DNA of 38,245 nt from Anaerolineae bacterium (lineage in GTDB: Bacteria; Chloroflexota; Anaerolineae; Aggregatilineales; Phototrophicaceae), in the NCBI GenBank assembly GCA_022826865.1, contig JAJDUC010000016.1:1-38245 (forward strand), read 5' to 3'. A model generated the notes under the pieces. It was not told the origin of the DNA. It did not search any database and saw only the letters and a list, made by a program, of their open reading frames with translations. This document shows positions 14,222 to 22,850 of the stretch, in pieces (position 1 is the stretch's first letter; every line of letters starts with the position of its first letter). Made by a program: the position numbers and the translations under genes.

Positions 14222-16948
14222 TTATTCGGCTTCCAGCAGGGTCACATCGCCCAGCGTTTCCAACTGCGCCTGAATCTCATTGGCATCGCCGACCACCACG
14301 ATGATGAAGTCCTCAGGGTGGATGTACTTGTTTGCAATATCCAGCACATCATCGGTTGAAACGTCCTTGATAAAGCCCAGCCACTTGTTGAGGCGGTCCA
14401 GTTCGACGCCGCGGATCTTGTAGGACGCTACCGCTTCGACGAAGTCTTGGTAGGTTTCTAGCCCGAACACCCACTCGCCGACGATGCCATCGCGGGCATC
14501 GTTGATTTCTTCATCGGTCAGCGGTTCCGTTTGGATGCGCTCGATCTCCTTGAAGATTTCTTCCAGCGCTGGTGCGATCACGTCATTGCGGACAGCAGCG
14601 GTGACGACGAAGCGGCCGGTATCGGCGGGGTAACTGAAACCGGAACCGATGCTGTAGGTATATCCCTTTTCTTCGCGGATATTCTGCACCAATCGCGAAG
14701 AAAAGGTGCCGCCCAATACGTGGTTCATGACGCGCGCCGGGAAGTAATCCAAGCTGGCGCCCTGAATGCCTATATTGCCCATGATGAAGTTGGCTTGCGT
14801 GCTGCCCGGGCGATCCACCAGCAGGATTTGCTGCCCGCTGTGCTCCGGCAACGCCGGATAGCTGATCGCCTCGGCATTGCCTTCCCAATCGGCGAAGTGC
14901 TGTTCCGCGTAGGCAAGCCCTTCTTCGGTCGTGATGGCGCCGGCGATAATTAGCACCGCATTGTCGGGCTGTCGGCGCGACTCATAGAAGGCGACGATGT
15001 CATCGCGGCTGATGGCTTCCAGAGATTCGAATGTGTAGGCATTGCCATAAGGATGGCCCGCGTAAAGATGCCGCCCGAAAGTACGCCCGGCGACGAAGCC
15101 CGGATCCGCCAAGCCCGCTTCAAGCGAACTGATCCACTCGGCCCGCTCGCGTTCGACTTCGTCCTCGGGGAAATTGGCGTTGAGCGTCATATCAGCGAGC
15201 AGTTCAAATGCCAAGTCGCTATCTTCGATCAAGGCAAATACACCAAGCTGCAGGCTGTCGCCACCGCCGCCGCTGCCAACAGCGCCTCCCACTTGCTCAA
15301 TCGCGCCGGCGATGTCCTGGGCGCTGCGCGTGGCAGTCCCGCGCGAGATCAATTGTCCGGTCATGCCGGCCACGCCGGACAATTCTTGCGGCTGAACACT
15401 GGAGCCGCCAGCGAAGAAAACATCCAGCGAGATAATGGGCATGTTGGGCTGTTCAATGACGACGACTTCCAAGCCATTGTCCAGGACAGTTTCGGTGATG
15501 GTCGGGAAGTTGAATGCGTTGGAATCCAGAGGCGGGGGCGGTTCATCCTGTTCGATGACGTAGCGGTAATCAGGTTCCATTTCTCCGGCGTCTTCGGCGG
15601 CGTAGGGTTCCACCGGGGGCGGCGCTTCCGCGTCTGTCTCAATGACGTTAAAGACGTGGCGATCGCTGTCTTCCAGGTATTGCCTGGCCACACGCTGGAT
15701 ATCTTCGCTGCTGACCGCTTGGTAGCGGTTAATGCCTGAAAATACCGCCTGTGGATCGCCGCTGAAGTAGGTAGCGCTTTGCACGCTTTCCGCCAAGCCC
15801 AGCGCTGTTTCCAAACCCAGGACATTGCTGCTTCTGATGCCGGCGATTACTTTGTCCAACTCTTCCTGGGGAACACCTTCGTCGATGATCTTTTGGAGTT
15901 CTTCGTAGGACGCTTCCTCGAGTTCCTCCAGATCAATGTCCACATTGGCAACGAGGATGAAGGCGAAATAACCGGGACCGCGGTTGCCGGAAATCCAGGC
16001 GTCCGCTTGCAGCGCCTTGCCGGTATCCACAAGTCGCTTTGCCAGGCGGCTGGAATCGCCGACGCTCAAAACGCGGGAGAGCACGCTTAGCGGAGGGTAG
16101 TCTTCGTGAACCAGCGGCGGAATCTCATAGGCGACGAGCAGGGCCGGCAGGTTGATGAAGGGATCTTCGATCGTGATGAATTCCGCTTCTTCTTGGTCAA
16201 CCGGCACAAACTCCGGCAGCGCGGGCGGGTCGTCTCCGCGCGGGATGGGGCCGAAGAGATCCTGGATCATCGCCTTCGTGACTTCAAATTCGATATCTCC
16301 GGCCACGACCAGCGTGGCGTTGTTGGGGAGATAGTAGGTTCGGTGGAACTCTATGACATCTTCAATTTGCGCTGAATTGACATCATCAATGTTGCCGATG
16401 GCGGGCCGTTTGTAGGGTTCGTAGGAGTAGGGCACAGTGATAAGCGCTTTCACCGCCGTGCCATAGGGTCGGTTGTCATAGCTCCTTTGCAATTCTTCGA
16501 TGACGATTGCGCGCTGATTATCCAGGTTTTCCTGCGTCACGTCCAAGCCGCCCATTCGATCGGCTTCAATCCAGAGCGCCAGAGGCAACTGATGAGAAGG
16601 GACTGTATCAAAGTATACGGTGTAGTCATTGCCCACATAGGCGTTGGAAGAACCGCCAACCCGCTCCAGCAACTCATCCATTCCGTTGTCGGGAATATGC
16701 GGCGAGCCTTCGAACATCATGTGTTCAAAGAGATGGGCGAATCCGCTCTTGCCTTCCGGATCATTGGCGCTGCCGACTCTAAACCAGATATCCACCGCTA
16801 CGGTCGGCGCCGTCGTATCGCGCGCCAGGACGACTTCCAGGCCGTTGTCCAGCCAATAATGCTCAAGGTCTAGCAACCCTTCCGAATCGGCGAGAACAAG
16901 TCCGCTGACCAGCAGCAGAACCAAGACTATCAGCATGCGACGCTTCAT
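14222..16948 (-). CDS. secreted M16 family zinc metallopeptidase (two fused M16 units)
   Basis: A 908-residue protein with a signal peptide (MKRRMLIVLVLLLVSGLVLA). The first unit carries the inverted zinc motif HLFEH (72-76) and a downstream Glu at about 152 (IVIEELQRS). The second unit, from about residue 470 (LDNGLEVVVIEQ), lacks HXXEH and is the non-catalytic partner. This two-in-one layout is known from bacterial pitrilysin-like peptidases that enclose peptides in a chamber. It probably acts outside the cytoplasmic membrane on oligopeptides. Its last ~24 codons were copied twice into the Uma2 array (12435 and 13325). Confidence 0.92.
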   Translation of the reverse strand: MKRRMLIVLVLLLVSGLVLADSEGLLDLEHYWLDNGLEVVLARDTTAPTVAVDIWFRVGSANDPEGKSGFAHLFEHMMFEGSPHIPDNGMDELLERVGGSSNAYVGNDYTVYFDTVPSHQLPLALWIEADRMGGLDVTQENLDNQRAIVIEELQRSYDNRPYGTAVKALITVPYSYEPYKRPAIGNIDDVNSAQIEDVIEFHRTYYLPNNATLVVAGDIEFEVTKAMIQDLFGPIPRGDDPPALPEFVPVDQEEAEFITIEDPFINLPALLVAYEIPPLVHEDYPPLSVLSRVLSVGDSSRLAKRLVDTGKALQADAWISGNRGPGYFAFILVANVDIDLEELEEASYEELQKIIDEGVPQEELDKVIAGIRSSNVLGLETALGLAESVQSATYFSGDPQAVFSGINRYQAVSSEDIQRVARQYLEDSDRHVFNVIETDAEAPPPVEPYAAEDAGEMEPDYRYVIEQDEPPPPLDSNAFNFPTITETVLDNGLEVVVIEQPNMPIISLDVFFAGGSSVQPQELSGVAGMTGQLISRGTATRSAQDIAGAIEQVGGAVGSGGGGDSLQLGVFALIEDSDLAFELLADMTLNANFPEDEVERERAEWISSLEAGLADPGFVAGRTFGRHLYAGHPYGNAYTFESLEAISRDDIVAFYESRRQPDNAVLIIAGAITTEEGLAYAEQHFADWEGNAEAISYPALPEHSGQQILLVDRPGSTQANFIMGNIGIQGASLDYFPARVMNHVLGGTFSSRLVQNIREEKGYTYSIGSGFSYPADTGRFVVTAAVRNDVIAPALEEIFKEIERIQTEPLTDEEINDARDGIVGEWVFGLETYQDFVEAVASYKIRGVELDRLNKWLGFIKDVSTDDVLDIANKYIHPEDFIIVVVGDANEIQAQLETLGDVTLLEAE

Positions 16949-17043
16949 TTGTTCCAGTCTCCTTTCGATGCGTACATCATTTCACTGTAGCATAAAAGGA
17001 GGCCGTTACAAAGTCGTTAGGCTGTTATAAACCGCTTGTAAAC

Positions 17044-18246
17044 TCAGGCGGGAATCGTGAGGGATTCCAAATCTCGCGGATAGTAGGTCAGCATTTCAGC
17101 GCCGTCTTCGGTCACCAGCACCGTATCGGAGTGGCGGAAACCCCCCAGCTCCGGCAGGTAGAGGCCCGGTTCCACGGTGAAGACCATGCCCGCTTTGACA
17201 GGCGTATCGTCGCCGATATCGAGGAAGGGGCCCTCGTGATAGCGCAAGCCGATGGTGTGGCCGCTGTGATGTTTCCAATAAGGCATCAAGTCATGCGCCT
17301 CGAAATAGGCGCGGACTTCGCGGTCGATGGCGCTGCAAGGTTTCCCGGGCGCCAGCGCTTCCATCGCAATCGTCTGCAAATTGAGCATGTGGTCGAACAT
17401 GCGCTTCTGTTCGCCGCTGGGCTCGCCCAGGATCATCGTGCGTTCCAGTTCGCTGGTATAGCCCCAGACGGCGGCGCTCGCCCCGGTCACCAGCACATCG
17501 CCCGCCTCAAACTTGATGTTGCTGGTCAAGGCATGGGGGATGGCGGCGTTGCGCCCGATCTGGCCGCGATAACCGGCGCTGGCGCCCGTGAACCAGGCGC
17601 TGTTGCCGCGCCAAATGGGCCCGATGGTCTCCAGCATCATCAGCGTCGCCTCGTCGCTGGCCCGCTGCGAGACCTCGATTTCGCCCACGCCGACCCTCGT
17701 GTGCTTCTGCAGCAGCATGTGCGCCAGATTGCCCCACTTGCAGCTTTCTTTGAGCAGGTCGACTTCCGCCGGCGACTTGACCATCATCTGGTCTTCGATG
17801 GGCGCGCGGCAGTTGCGGACCTCGCGGCCGGTCAACTGCGAGAGCGCTTCGCCGCGATAGCCGAAGATCCAGGGATAACCGTCGCTGTCTGCGCCGATAG
17901 CGCCGTCGATTCCCATATCATTGACCAGATCCGCCAGGACGTTCATCGGGTGGTTGAGATCGGGGTATTCGGGATAGTGGGCGACGCGGTCGATGATGGA
18001 CATGGACTGCGCATGTTCCAGTTCCAGGCGCGGCACGAAGAGGGCTCGTTCGCCGGCGCGATTCATGACGTAGGCCATCGGGCGCTCAGTCGGGATGAAT
18101 GCGAAGCCCGAGTAGTATTTGATGTAATCGGCGTCGAAGAGGACAAGGCCCGACAGACCCAGTTCGTCGATGATTTCGAGCAGGCGCTGGTTGCGTCCCG
18201 CGTATTCAGCATCGCTGATTTTGAGTTGGGTTGTGCTGAGGGGCAT
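17044..18246 (-). CDS. M24 family (creatinase/Xaa-Pro peptidase fold) hydrolase with degenerate metal site
   Basis: A 400-residue protein with an N-terminal creatinase domain (GLSGLVLFDADYIKYYSG) and a C-terminal pita-bread domain. The HHSGHTIGL His (about 327) and VEPGLY Glu (about 356) are present. The two Asp ligands are replaced: VTGASA near 253 in place of the usual DAG, and YTSELERT near 265 in place of TSDxxRT. The usual REDTVLV Glu is changed to RHSDTVLV near 370. Loss of three of five ligands points to a metal-free creatinase- or ectoine-hydrolase-type amidinohydrolase rather than an aminopeptidase. It stands alone, downstream of the Uma2 array 2. Confidence 0.88.
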   Translation of the reverse strand: MPLSTTQLKISDAEYAGRNQRLLEIIDELGLSGLVLFDADYIKYYSGFAFIPTERPMAYVMNRAGERALFVPRLELEHAQSMSIIDRVAHYPEYPDLNHPMNVLADLVNDMGIDGAIGADSDGYPWIFGYRGEALSQLTGREVRNCRAPIEDQMMVKSPAEVDLLKESCKWGNLAHMLLQKHTRVGVGEIEVSQRASDEATLMMLETIGPIWRGNSAWFTGASAGYRGQIGRNAAIPHALTSNIKFEAGDVLVTGASAAVWGYTSELERTMILGEPSGEQKRMFDHMLNLQTIAMEALAPGKPCSAIDREVRAYFEAHDLMPYWKHHSGHTIGLRYHEGPFLDIGDDTPVKAGMVFTVEPGLYLPELGGFRHSDTVLVTEDGAEMLTYYPRDLESLTIPA

Positions 18247-18361
18247 GGCTTGCCTCCGCTATACCGGTTTGTGCTTGCGAAGGATTATAGCGTGGACGCT
18301 CGCCAAGCCGAACGCGGGCCGTCGGCTGTTCGAGTCAGTGGATTCGAGCCTGAGCAAGCGC

Positions 18362-18931
18362 TTAGAAGAATAGCGCGCGAAGCTCGAGGCTAAAACCGGG
18401 CAAGACCCCTTCGCCGGAGAGGCTGCCGTCCGCGCCGATGAATTCGGTTTGGATGTCGCCGTTTTCGTCAAGCCGGCAGACTTCCGCGGACTGTTTGCTC
18501 GGAACAATGATCCAAACCAACTGGGCGCCGTGCTGTAGATAAATGGAGGCTTTGGCCCGTAACTGCCGCAGCGTGTCATTTGGAGACTGCACTTCGACTG
18601 CAATATCGGGCATTACCGGCACCCAGGTCTTGGGAAAGGGGTTCGGCGCGCGCTCGATTCGTGTGAAGGCGGCATCAGGAGAGAGCAGGAGATTGCGTTC
18701 TTCGGGCGGATGGTATCCGGTATCGACAGTTGAGATGCCAAGTTTGCGCTGCGGGTCAAAGAGTCTGAAATAATGAAACATCTCTCCGGCAATCGTTCCG
18801 TGTTCCCCACCCGGTGGCGCCATCTCGAATAATTCCCCATTGATTAGCTCAAAGTATTTGTCGGCGTATTCTGCTTGAGATACGAGTTGCCACAGGTCGT
18901 CAATGTCGTAGAGACGCTCTTGGAGTTCCAT
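18362..18931 (-). CDS. Uma2 family protein, array 2 copy 1
   Basis: A 189-residue Uma2 protein of a second subfamily, starting MELQERLYDIDDLWQL. The core has SPDAAFTRI, PDIAVEVQSPND and then LRAKASIYLQHGAQLVWII, matching the Asp/Glu/Lys pattern of the family. Its middle (about residues 117-160) is near-identical to the next copy. Its last ~12 residues (GVLPGFSLELRALFF) differ, whereas copies 2 and 3 share their ending. Minus strand, last of a three-gene array. Confidence 0.9.
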   Translation of the reverse strand: MELQERLYDIDDLWQLVSQAEYADKYFELINGELFEMAPPGGEHGTIAGEMFHYFRLFDPQRKLGISTVDTGYHPPEERNLLLSPDAAFTRIERAPNPFPKTWVPVMPDIAVEVQSPNDTLRQLRAKASIYLQHGAQLVWIIVPSKQSAEVCRLDENGDIQTEFIGADGSLSGEGVLPGFSLELRALFF

Positions 18932-18954
18932 AGCTACCTCACTCTGCCTAAGAA

Positions 18955-19524
18955 CTACGGGAAAAGCCGTGTGAGCTTAAGCTCAAAGCCGGGCAGGATG
19001 TCTTCGCCGGAGAGGCTGCCGTCCGCGCCGATGGATTCCATCTGCATATCGCCATTTTCGTCAAGCCGGCAGACTTCCGCGGACTGTTTGCTCGGAACAA
19101 TGATCCAAACCAACTGGGCGCCGTGCTGTAGATAAATGGAGGCTTTGGCCCGTAACTGCCGCAGCGTGTCATGTGGAGACTGCACTTCGACAGCGATATC
19201 GGGCATCAACGGCGCCCACTTCTTGAATATACGTTCCGGCGCTCTTTCGATTCTTGTAAAAGCAACATCAGGCGAGAGCAAGGTGCTTCGGTCGTCGGCT
19301 GGATAGAACCCCGTGTCCACCGTTGGATTTCCTAAACTCCGCTTTGGGTCAAAGAGCCGGAAGTGATGATAAATCTCGCCGGCGAGCGTTCCGTGTTCCC
19401 AGCCCGGAGGTGACATCTCGATTAGCTCTCCATCGATTAGCTCAAAGTATTTGTCGGCGTTTTCTGCTTGAGATACGAGTTGCCATAGGTCGTCAATGTC
19501 GTAGACACGCTCTTGGAGTTCCAT
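18955..19524 (-). CDS. Uma2 family protein, array 2 copy 2
   Basis: A 189-residue Uma2 protein. Its first ~35 residues and the PDIAVEVQSP-to-ENGD stretch are nearly the same as copy 1, and its C-terminus (LPGFELKLTRLFP) is the same as copy 3. The 40-115 segment is more diverged (GWEHGTLAGEIYHHF, SLGNPTVDTGFYPADDR). A 23-base spacer precedes copy 1 and is identical to the spacer between copies 3 and 2, showing tandem duplication with a 593-base period. Confidence 0.9.
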   Translation of the reverse strand: MELQERVYDIDDLWQLVSQAENADKYFELIDGELIEMSPPGWEHGTLAGEIYHHFRLFDPKRSLGNPTVDTGFYPADDRSTLLSPDVAFTRIERAPERIFKKWAPLMPDIAVEVQSPHDTLRQLRAKASIYLQHGAQLVWIIVPSKQSAEVCRLDENGDMQMESIGADGSLSGEDILPGFELKLTRLFP

Positions 19525-19547
19525 AGCTACCTCACTCTGCCTAAGAA

Positions 19548-20117
19548 CTACGGGAAAAGCCGTGTGAGCTTAAGCTCAAAGCCGGGCAGGATGTCTTCGC
19601 CGGAGAGGCTGCCCTCCGCGTCGATGAATTCGGTTTGGATATCGCCGTTTTCGTCAAGCCGGCAGACTTCGACGGCTTGCTTGTCGGGGATGACTATCCA
19701 GACCAGCCCTGCGCCATGCCGAAGGTAAATCTCGGCTTTGCGGCGCATCTTCGCCATGCTGTCGTTGGGAGATTTGATTTCGACGGCGATGTCCGGCATC
19801 GCCGATGCCCACCTCTTGTTGAGCGGCGCATCCGCGCGATCTCTTAGCCTGAATGCGGCGTCGGGCGCAAGCACAGTATAGCGGTCGTCCAGCGTGTAGT
19901 AGCCAGATTCTACCGTTGGCACGCCCATTTTGCGTTCCGGGTCAAAGAGTCGAAAATGATGATAAAACTCGCCAGCAAGATAGCCATGTTCTTCGCCCGG
20001 CGCTGGCATCTCGATGATTTCTCCGTCTATCAGTTCAAGTTGTTTATCGGCGTTTTCCGGCCTATGGACAAACTCCCAAAAGCTGTCAACGTCGTAAAGG
20101 CGCTGCTGGACTTCCAT
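19548..20117 (-). CDS. Uma2 family protein, array 2 copy 3 (most diverged)
   Basis: A 189-residue Uma2 protein from the ATG at 20117, which aligns with the starts of its paralogs and has GGAGA six bases upstream; an in-frame ATG at 20129 would add four residues. It keeps the family core (APDAAFRL, PDIAVEIKSPNDS, RRKAEIYLRHGAGLVWIV). Most of its body is clearly diverged from copies 1 and 2, but the last ~30 residues are nearly the same as copy 2 (SLSGEDILPGFELKLT) and share DIQTEFI with copy 1. It is the first gene of the array. Confidence 0.9.
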   Translation of the reverse strand: MEVQQRLYDVDSFWEFVHRPENADKQLELIDGEIIEMPAPGEEHGYLAGEFYHHFRLFDPERKMGVPTVESGYYTLDDRYTVLAPDAAFRLRDRADAPLNKRWASAMPDIAVEIKSPNDSMAKMRRKAEIYLRHGAGLVWIVIPDKQAVEVCRLDENGDIQTEFIDAEGSLSGEDILPGFELKLTRLFP

Positions 20118-20202
20118 TGCCGTCTCCATAAAATGGGCTCGGTTTGCATAATGTTACCACAGGGTAGCGCCGTTGCTCAAAAGGCTGAGCGTATGGGAAG
20201 AA

Positions 20203-20235
20203 TATAGGGCGAGCCAAGGCTCGCCCCTACAAGAT
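20203..20235. repeat. REP-like palindrome (GGGCGAGCC/GGCTCGCCC)
   Basis: The stem GGGCGAGCC (20207-20215) pairs with GGCTCGCCC (20218-20226) and is followed by CTACAAGATTTT. Related hairpins ending in TCGCCCCTACA occur at 25373, 25419, 27307 and (inverted) 34512. It sits just downstream of the dihydropyrimidinase stop and may double as a terminator. Confidence 0.7.
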
Positions 20236-20255
20236 TTTCTGTTGATGGAGACTTT

Positions 20256-21734
20256 CTACAGCACCGGCGCGCCCGCCGCCCGCGGGACGAACTGGCCCGA
20301 GCCGTTGCTGCCCAGCCACTGGTCGCCATCGACCAGTTTCCGGCCGCGCTGGAAGACTTGCATCGGGACGCCCTTGACCCGCATGCCTTCGTAGCAGTTG
20401 TAGTCGACCCGCATGTGATGGGTTTCGGCGCTGATGGTATGTTCCTTCTGCGGATCCCAGACCAGAATATCGGCGTCCGAGCCGACGGCGATTGTGCCTT
20501 TGCGCGGGTACATGCCAAAGATCTTGGCCGGGTTTGTGCAGCAAAGTTCGACGAAACGCGTCGGCGAGAGTTTGCCGCTGTTCACGCCCGCATCCCACAT
20601 GACCATCATGCGGTCTTCCAAGCCCGGCATGCCGTTGGGGATCTTGGCGAAGTTGCCGAGGCCCAGTTCTTTGCCAGGCCGGCGATAAGACGGATCTTGC
20701 TTTTCGTAACCGACCCAATCCGTCCCGCCAGTCCGCTCATTCCATTCTTGCCAAGGCCCGTGACCGCCGTCATACCAGAAGTCGCAATGATCGGTGCTGA
20801 CGATCTGCAGGGCGCCATCGCGCACCGCCCGCCACAGGACGCCGTGATCGTGCGTGCTGCGGATCGGAGGCGAGCAGACATACTTCGCGCCTTCAAAGCC
20901 GGGCGCGCCCAGGTGATCGTCAACTGTCAGGAAGAAGTACTGCACGCAGGTCTCGCCCATCACCGGATAGCCAATCGCTCGTCCTCGCCGAATCGCTTCG
21001 ACGGCGCTCTCGCAGGTGACATGCACGACATAGAGCGGGCAGCCGGTCAAGCCGGACATGACGACGGCGCGATTGGTGGCTTCGCCTTCAATCTCCGGCG
21101 GGCGCGACGCCGCATGCCAAACCGGATCGGTCTTGCCCGCGGCCAGCAGCGCCGGCGTCAGCGCCGCTTCGACATCGCCGTTTTCCGCGTGGACCATGAC
21201 GATCATGCCGTGCTCGGCCGCCACTCGCATGGTATTGAACAGAGTGGCGTCGTCGATCATGAAGACATTCTTGTAAGCCATGAAGAGCTTCAAGCTGGTG
21301 ATGCCTTCGTCAATCATGGTCGGGATTTCTTTCATCACGGCGTCGTTGAGGTCAGTGACGGCCATGTGGAAGGCGTAATCAATCTGGGCGATATCGCGCG
21401 ATTTTTTCCACCAGGTCTCCAGCCCGTCGTGCAGGCTGCCGCCTATCGGCTGGACGACAAAATCGATATGCGTGGTTGTGCCGCCGAATGCCGCCGCCAT
21501 GTGCCCGACATCAAAATCATCGTTGCTGATCGTGCCGCCGAAAGGCAGATCGAGGTGGGTGTGCACGTCTATGCCGCCGGGCAGCAGGTACTTGCCGGCG
21601 CAGTCGATTACAGCGTGAGCGCCGGCGTCGAGAGTCGTCCCGATCAGAGAGACGACTTCGCCTTCAACCAGGACATCGGCGTTCACCATATCGCTGGCGG
21701 TGATGATCGTACCGTTTTTGAATAATGTGCCCAT
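20256..21734 (-). CDS. hydA: dihydropyrimidinase (D-hydantoinase)
   Basis: A 492-residue cyclic amidohydrolase. All ligands are visible: HTH (58/60), carbamylated Lys149 (SLKLFMAYK), His182 (VHAENGD), His238 (VVHVTCE) and Asp315 (STDHCDF). Tyr154 in MAYKN fits the gate Tyr of dihydropyrimidinases, and a long GHGPWQEW stretch near 330 is typical of one branch. It hydrolyses 5,6-dihydrouracil/dihydrothymine to N-carbamoyl-beta-amino acids in the reductive pyrimidine pathway. Its likely partners, an F420-type oxidoreductase, carbamoyl amidase, semialdehyde dehydrogenase and aminotransferase, lie between 24.3 and 30.8 kb. Hydantoin as substrate cannot be excluded. Confidence 0.93.
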   Translation of the reverse strand: MGTLFKNGTIITASDMVNADVLVEGEVVSLIGTTLDAGAHAVIDCAGKYLLPGGIDVHTHLDLPFGGTISNDDFDVGHMAAAFGGTTTHIDFVVQPIGGSLHDGLETWWKKSRDIAQIDYAFHMAVTDLNDAVMKEIPTMIDEGITSLKLFMAYKNVFMIDDATLFNTMRVAAEHGMIVMVHAENGDVEAALTPALLAAGKTDPVWHAASRPPEIEGEATNRAVVMSGLTGCPLYVVHVTCESAVEAIRRGRAIGYPVMGETCVQYFFLTVDDHLGAPGFEGAKYVCSPPIRSTHDHGVLWRAVRDGALQIVSTDHCDFWYDGGHGPWQEWNERTGGTDWVGYEKQDPSYRRPGKELGLGNFAKIPNGMPGLEDRMMVMWDAGVNSGKLSPTRFVELCCTNPAKIFGMYPRKGTIAVGSDADILVWDPQKEHTISAETHHMRVDYNCYEGMRVKGVPMQVFQRGRKLVDGDQWLGSNGSGQFVPRAAGAPVL

Positions 21735-21841
21735 TATTGCGTCTCCTTTTAGAGCCTGTCCTTGCCCTCGTAAATGCCATCAGAGGCGATTCTGTATTTA
21801 CACATCAATGTCGTTAAGGCGCGCTGCCTCGCTGGCCCCGC

Positions 21842-22825
21842 TTATATTGAGGCGTAAATCGAGGCTATTGCATCGCGGGCGGCTTTCTGGCATGGAGGTT
21901 CGCTGTATGCAACGCCATCCCAATATTGGTATATGTGGCAAGCTTCGTGCGCCAGTATGCTTGCGACGCTGACCCGGCACAGGTTCCCTTGATAGCAGGA
22001 CAAAGACCCGGCCCCCACGCCAATCTTCCGGTTTGCCCCGTCAGCCCAATTCCCGGTATTCGCATGCGGGTAATCGGCTGTCGCTTCGTTGAAAGATTCA
22101 ACGATTCTGTCCGCCGCGTTTAGCACATAGTTGTACCACTCCGGCGCGCTGCGCTGCATCCGATCCAGCGTGCTGTTGATCCCGTAGACAAACCACTCCG
22201 ACCCTTCGATGATGGGTCGGCTTAGCGTACGTTCGGATGCGTCCCATGGGCCGACGGGTTGCGTGGACGTAACCGACCGCGCTCCAGCCGTACATTGTCC
22301 GTTCTGGTATGCCCAATAGCCGTTTGTCCAATCGGCGTCGCTTTGGCATTGTCGGTCCACATAGCAGCAATTGTCTACTTGAGCTGTACTTGGAGCGGCG
22401 GTGGGCGCTGATGGCTGCGTCTGTGTTTGTGACGGCGCTGGACATTGCTGGTTCTGGTATGCCCAATAGCCGTTTGTCCAATCGGCATCGCTCTGGCATT
22501 GCCGATCGATGAAGCAGCAATTATCAACTTGTGAAGACTGCCTCGGAGTCCCTGTCTGCGCGCTAGCTGCCAGCCGCGTGTGGCTGACCCAACTCGCCAT
22601 CCACAGCTCGCGCCTGTTTCGAACGATTCGGAGCCAGCGCTTGGATTCTCCCGCCACTTGCAGCACGCTGCCTGCGGGCGCCGATTCCACGATATTGGCT
22701 TGCAAGCTGTTGCTATCCCTCAAATTGGTATTGTATGTGAGGCGGATCTTATATTCCTGCGCCGATGCCACAGCGAAAAAAAGCATCCCCGCGATAATAG
22801 CAGCGCAACTCTTGTACCATTTCAT
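21842..22825 (-). CDS. secreted SH3-domain protein with Cys-rich repeats and HExxH motif
   Basis: A 327-residue protein with a signal peptide (MKWYKSCAAIIAGMLFFAVASA). Residues about 25-90 look like a bacterial SH3 domain (TYNTNLRDSNSLQANIV, then WMASWVSH). Two ~28-residue repeats follow (VDNCC-x-DRQCQSDADWTNGYWAYQNxQC), separated by a Pro/Thr/Gln linker. The C-terminal part ends with ILAHEACHIYQYWDG, whose HEACH fits the HExxH zinc-peptidase motif. The gene may encode a secreted or cell-wall zinc peptidase of unknown target. It is monocistronic-looking, between dihydropyrimidinase and Uma2 array 3. Confidence 0.8.
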   Translation of the reverse strand: MKWYKSCAAIIAGMLFFAVASAQEYKIRLTYNTNLRDSNSLQANIVESAPAGSVLQVAGESKRWLRIVRNRRELWMASWVSHTRLAASAQTGTPRQSSQVDNCCFIDRQCQSDADWTNGYWAYQNQQCPAPSQTQTQPSAPTAAPSTAQVDNCCYVDRQCQSDADWTNGYWAYQNGQCTAGARSVTSTQPVGPWDASERTLSRPIIEGSEWFVYGINSTLDRMQRSAPEWYNYVLNAADRIVESFNEATADYPHANTGNWADGANRKIGVGAGSLSCYQGNLCRVSVASILAHEACHIYQYWDGVAYSEPPCQKAARDAIASIYASI

Positions 22826-22850
22826 GCGCTATCCGCTCCTTTTGCGATCC

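Larger units (their letters stand above)
11605..14293 (+). repeat. tandem triplication of an ~0.89-kb unit carrying a Uma2 gene
   Basis: Each unit runs from the 8-base word TCGCCGAC to the next one: 11605, 12499, 13389 and 14286 (periods 894, 890 and 897 bases). A unit contains the Gfo/Idh 3' tail, a TATAAT promoter, a Uma2 gene, terminator hairpins and the M16 3' tail. The outer boundaries lie inside intact genes: Gfo/Idh on the left and M16 on the right. The two inner junctions fuse M16 tail to Gfo/Idh tail exactly at TCGCCGAC, a word present in both parents. This indicates duplication by microhomology. Confidence 0.92.
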
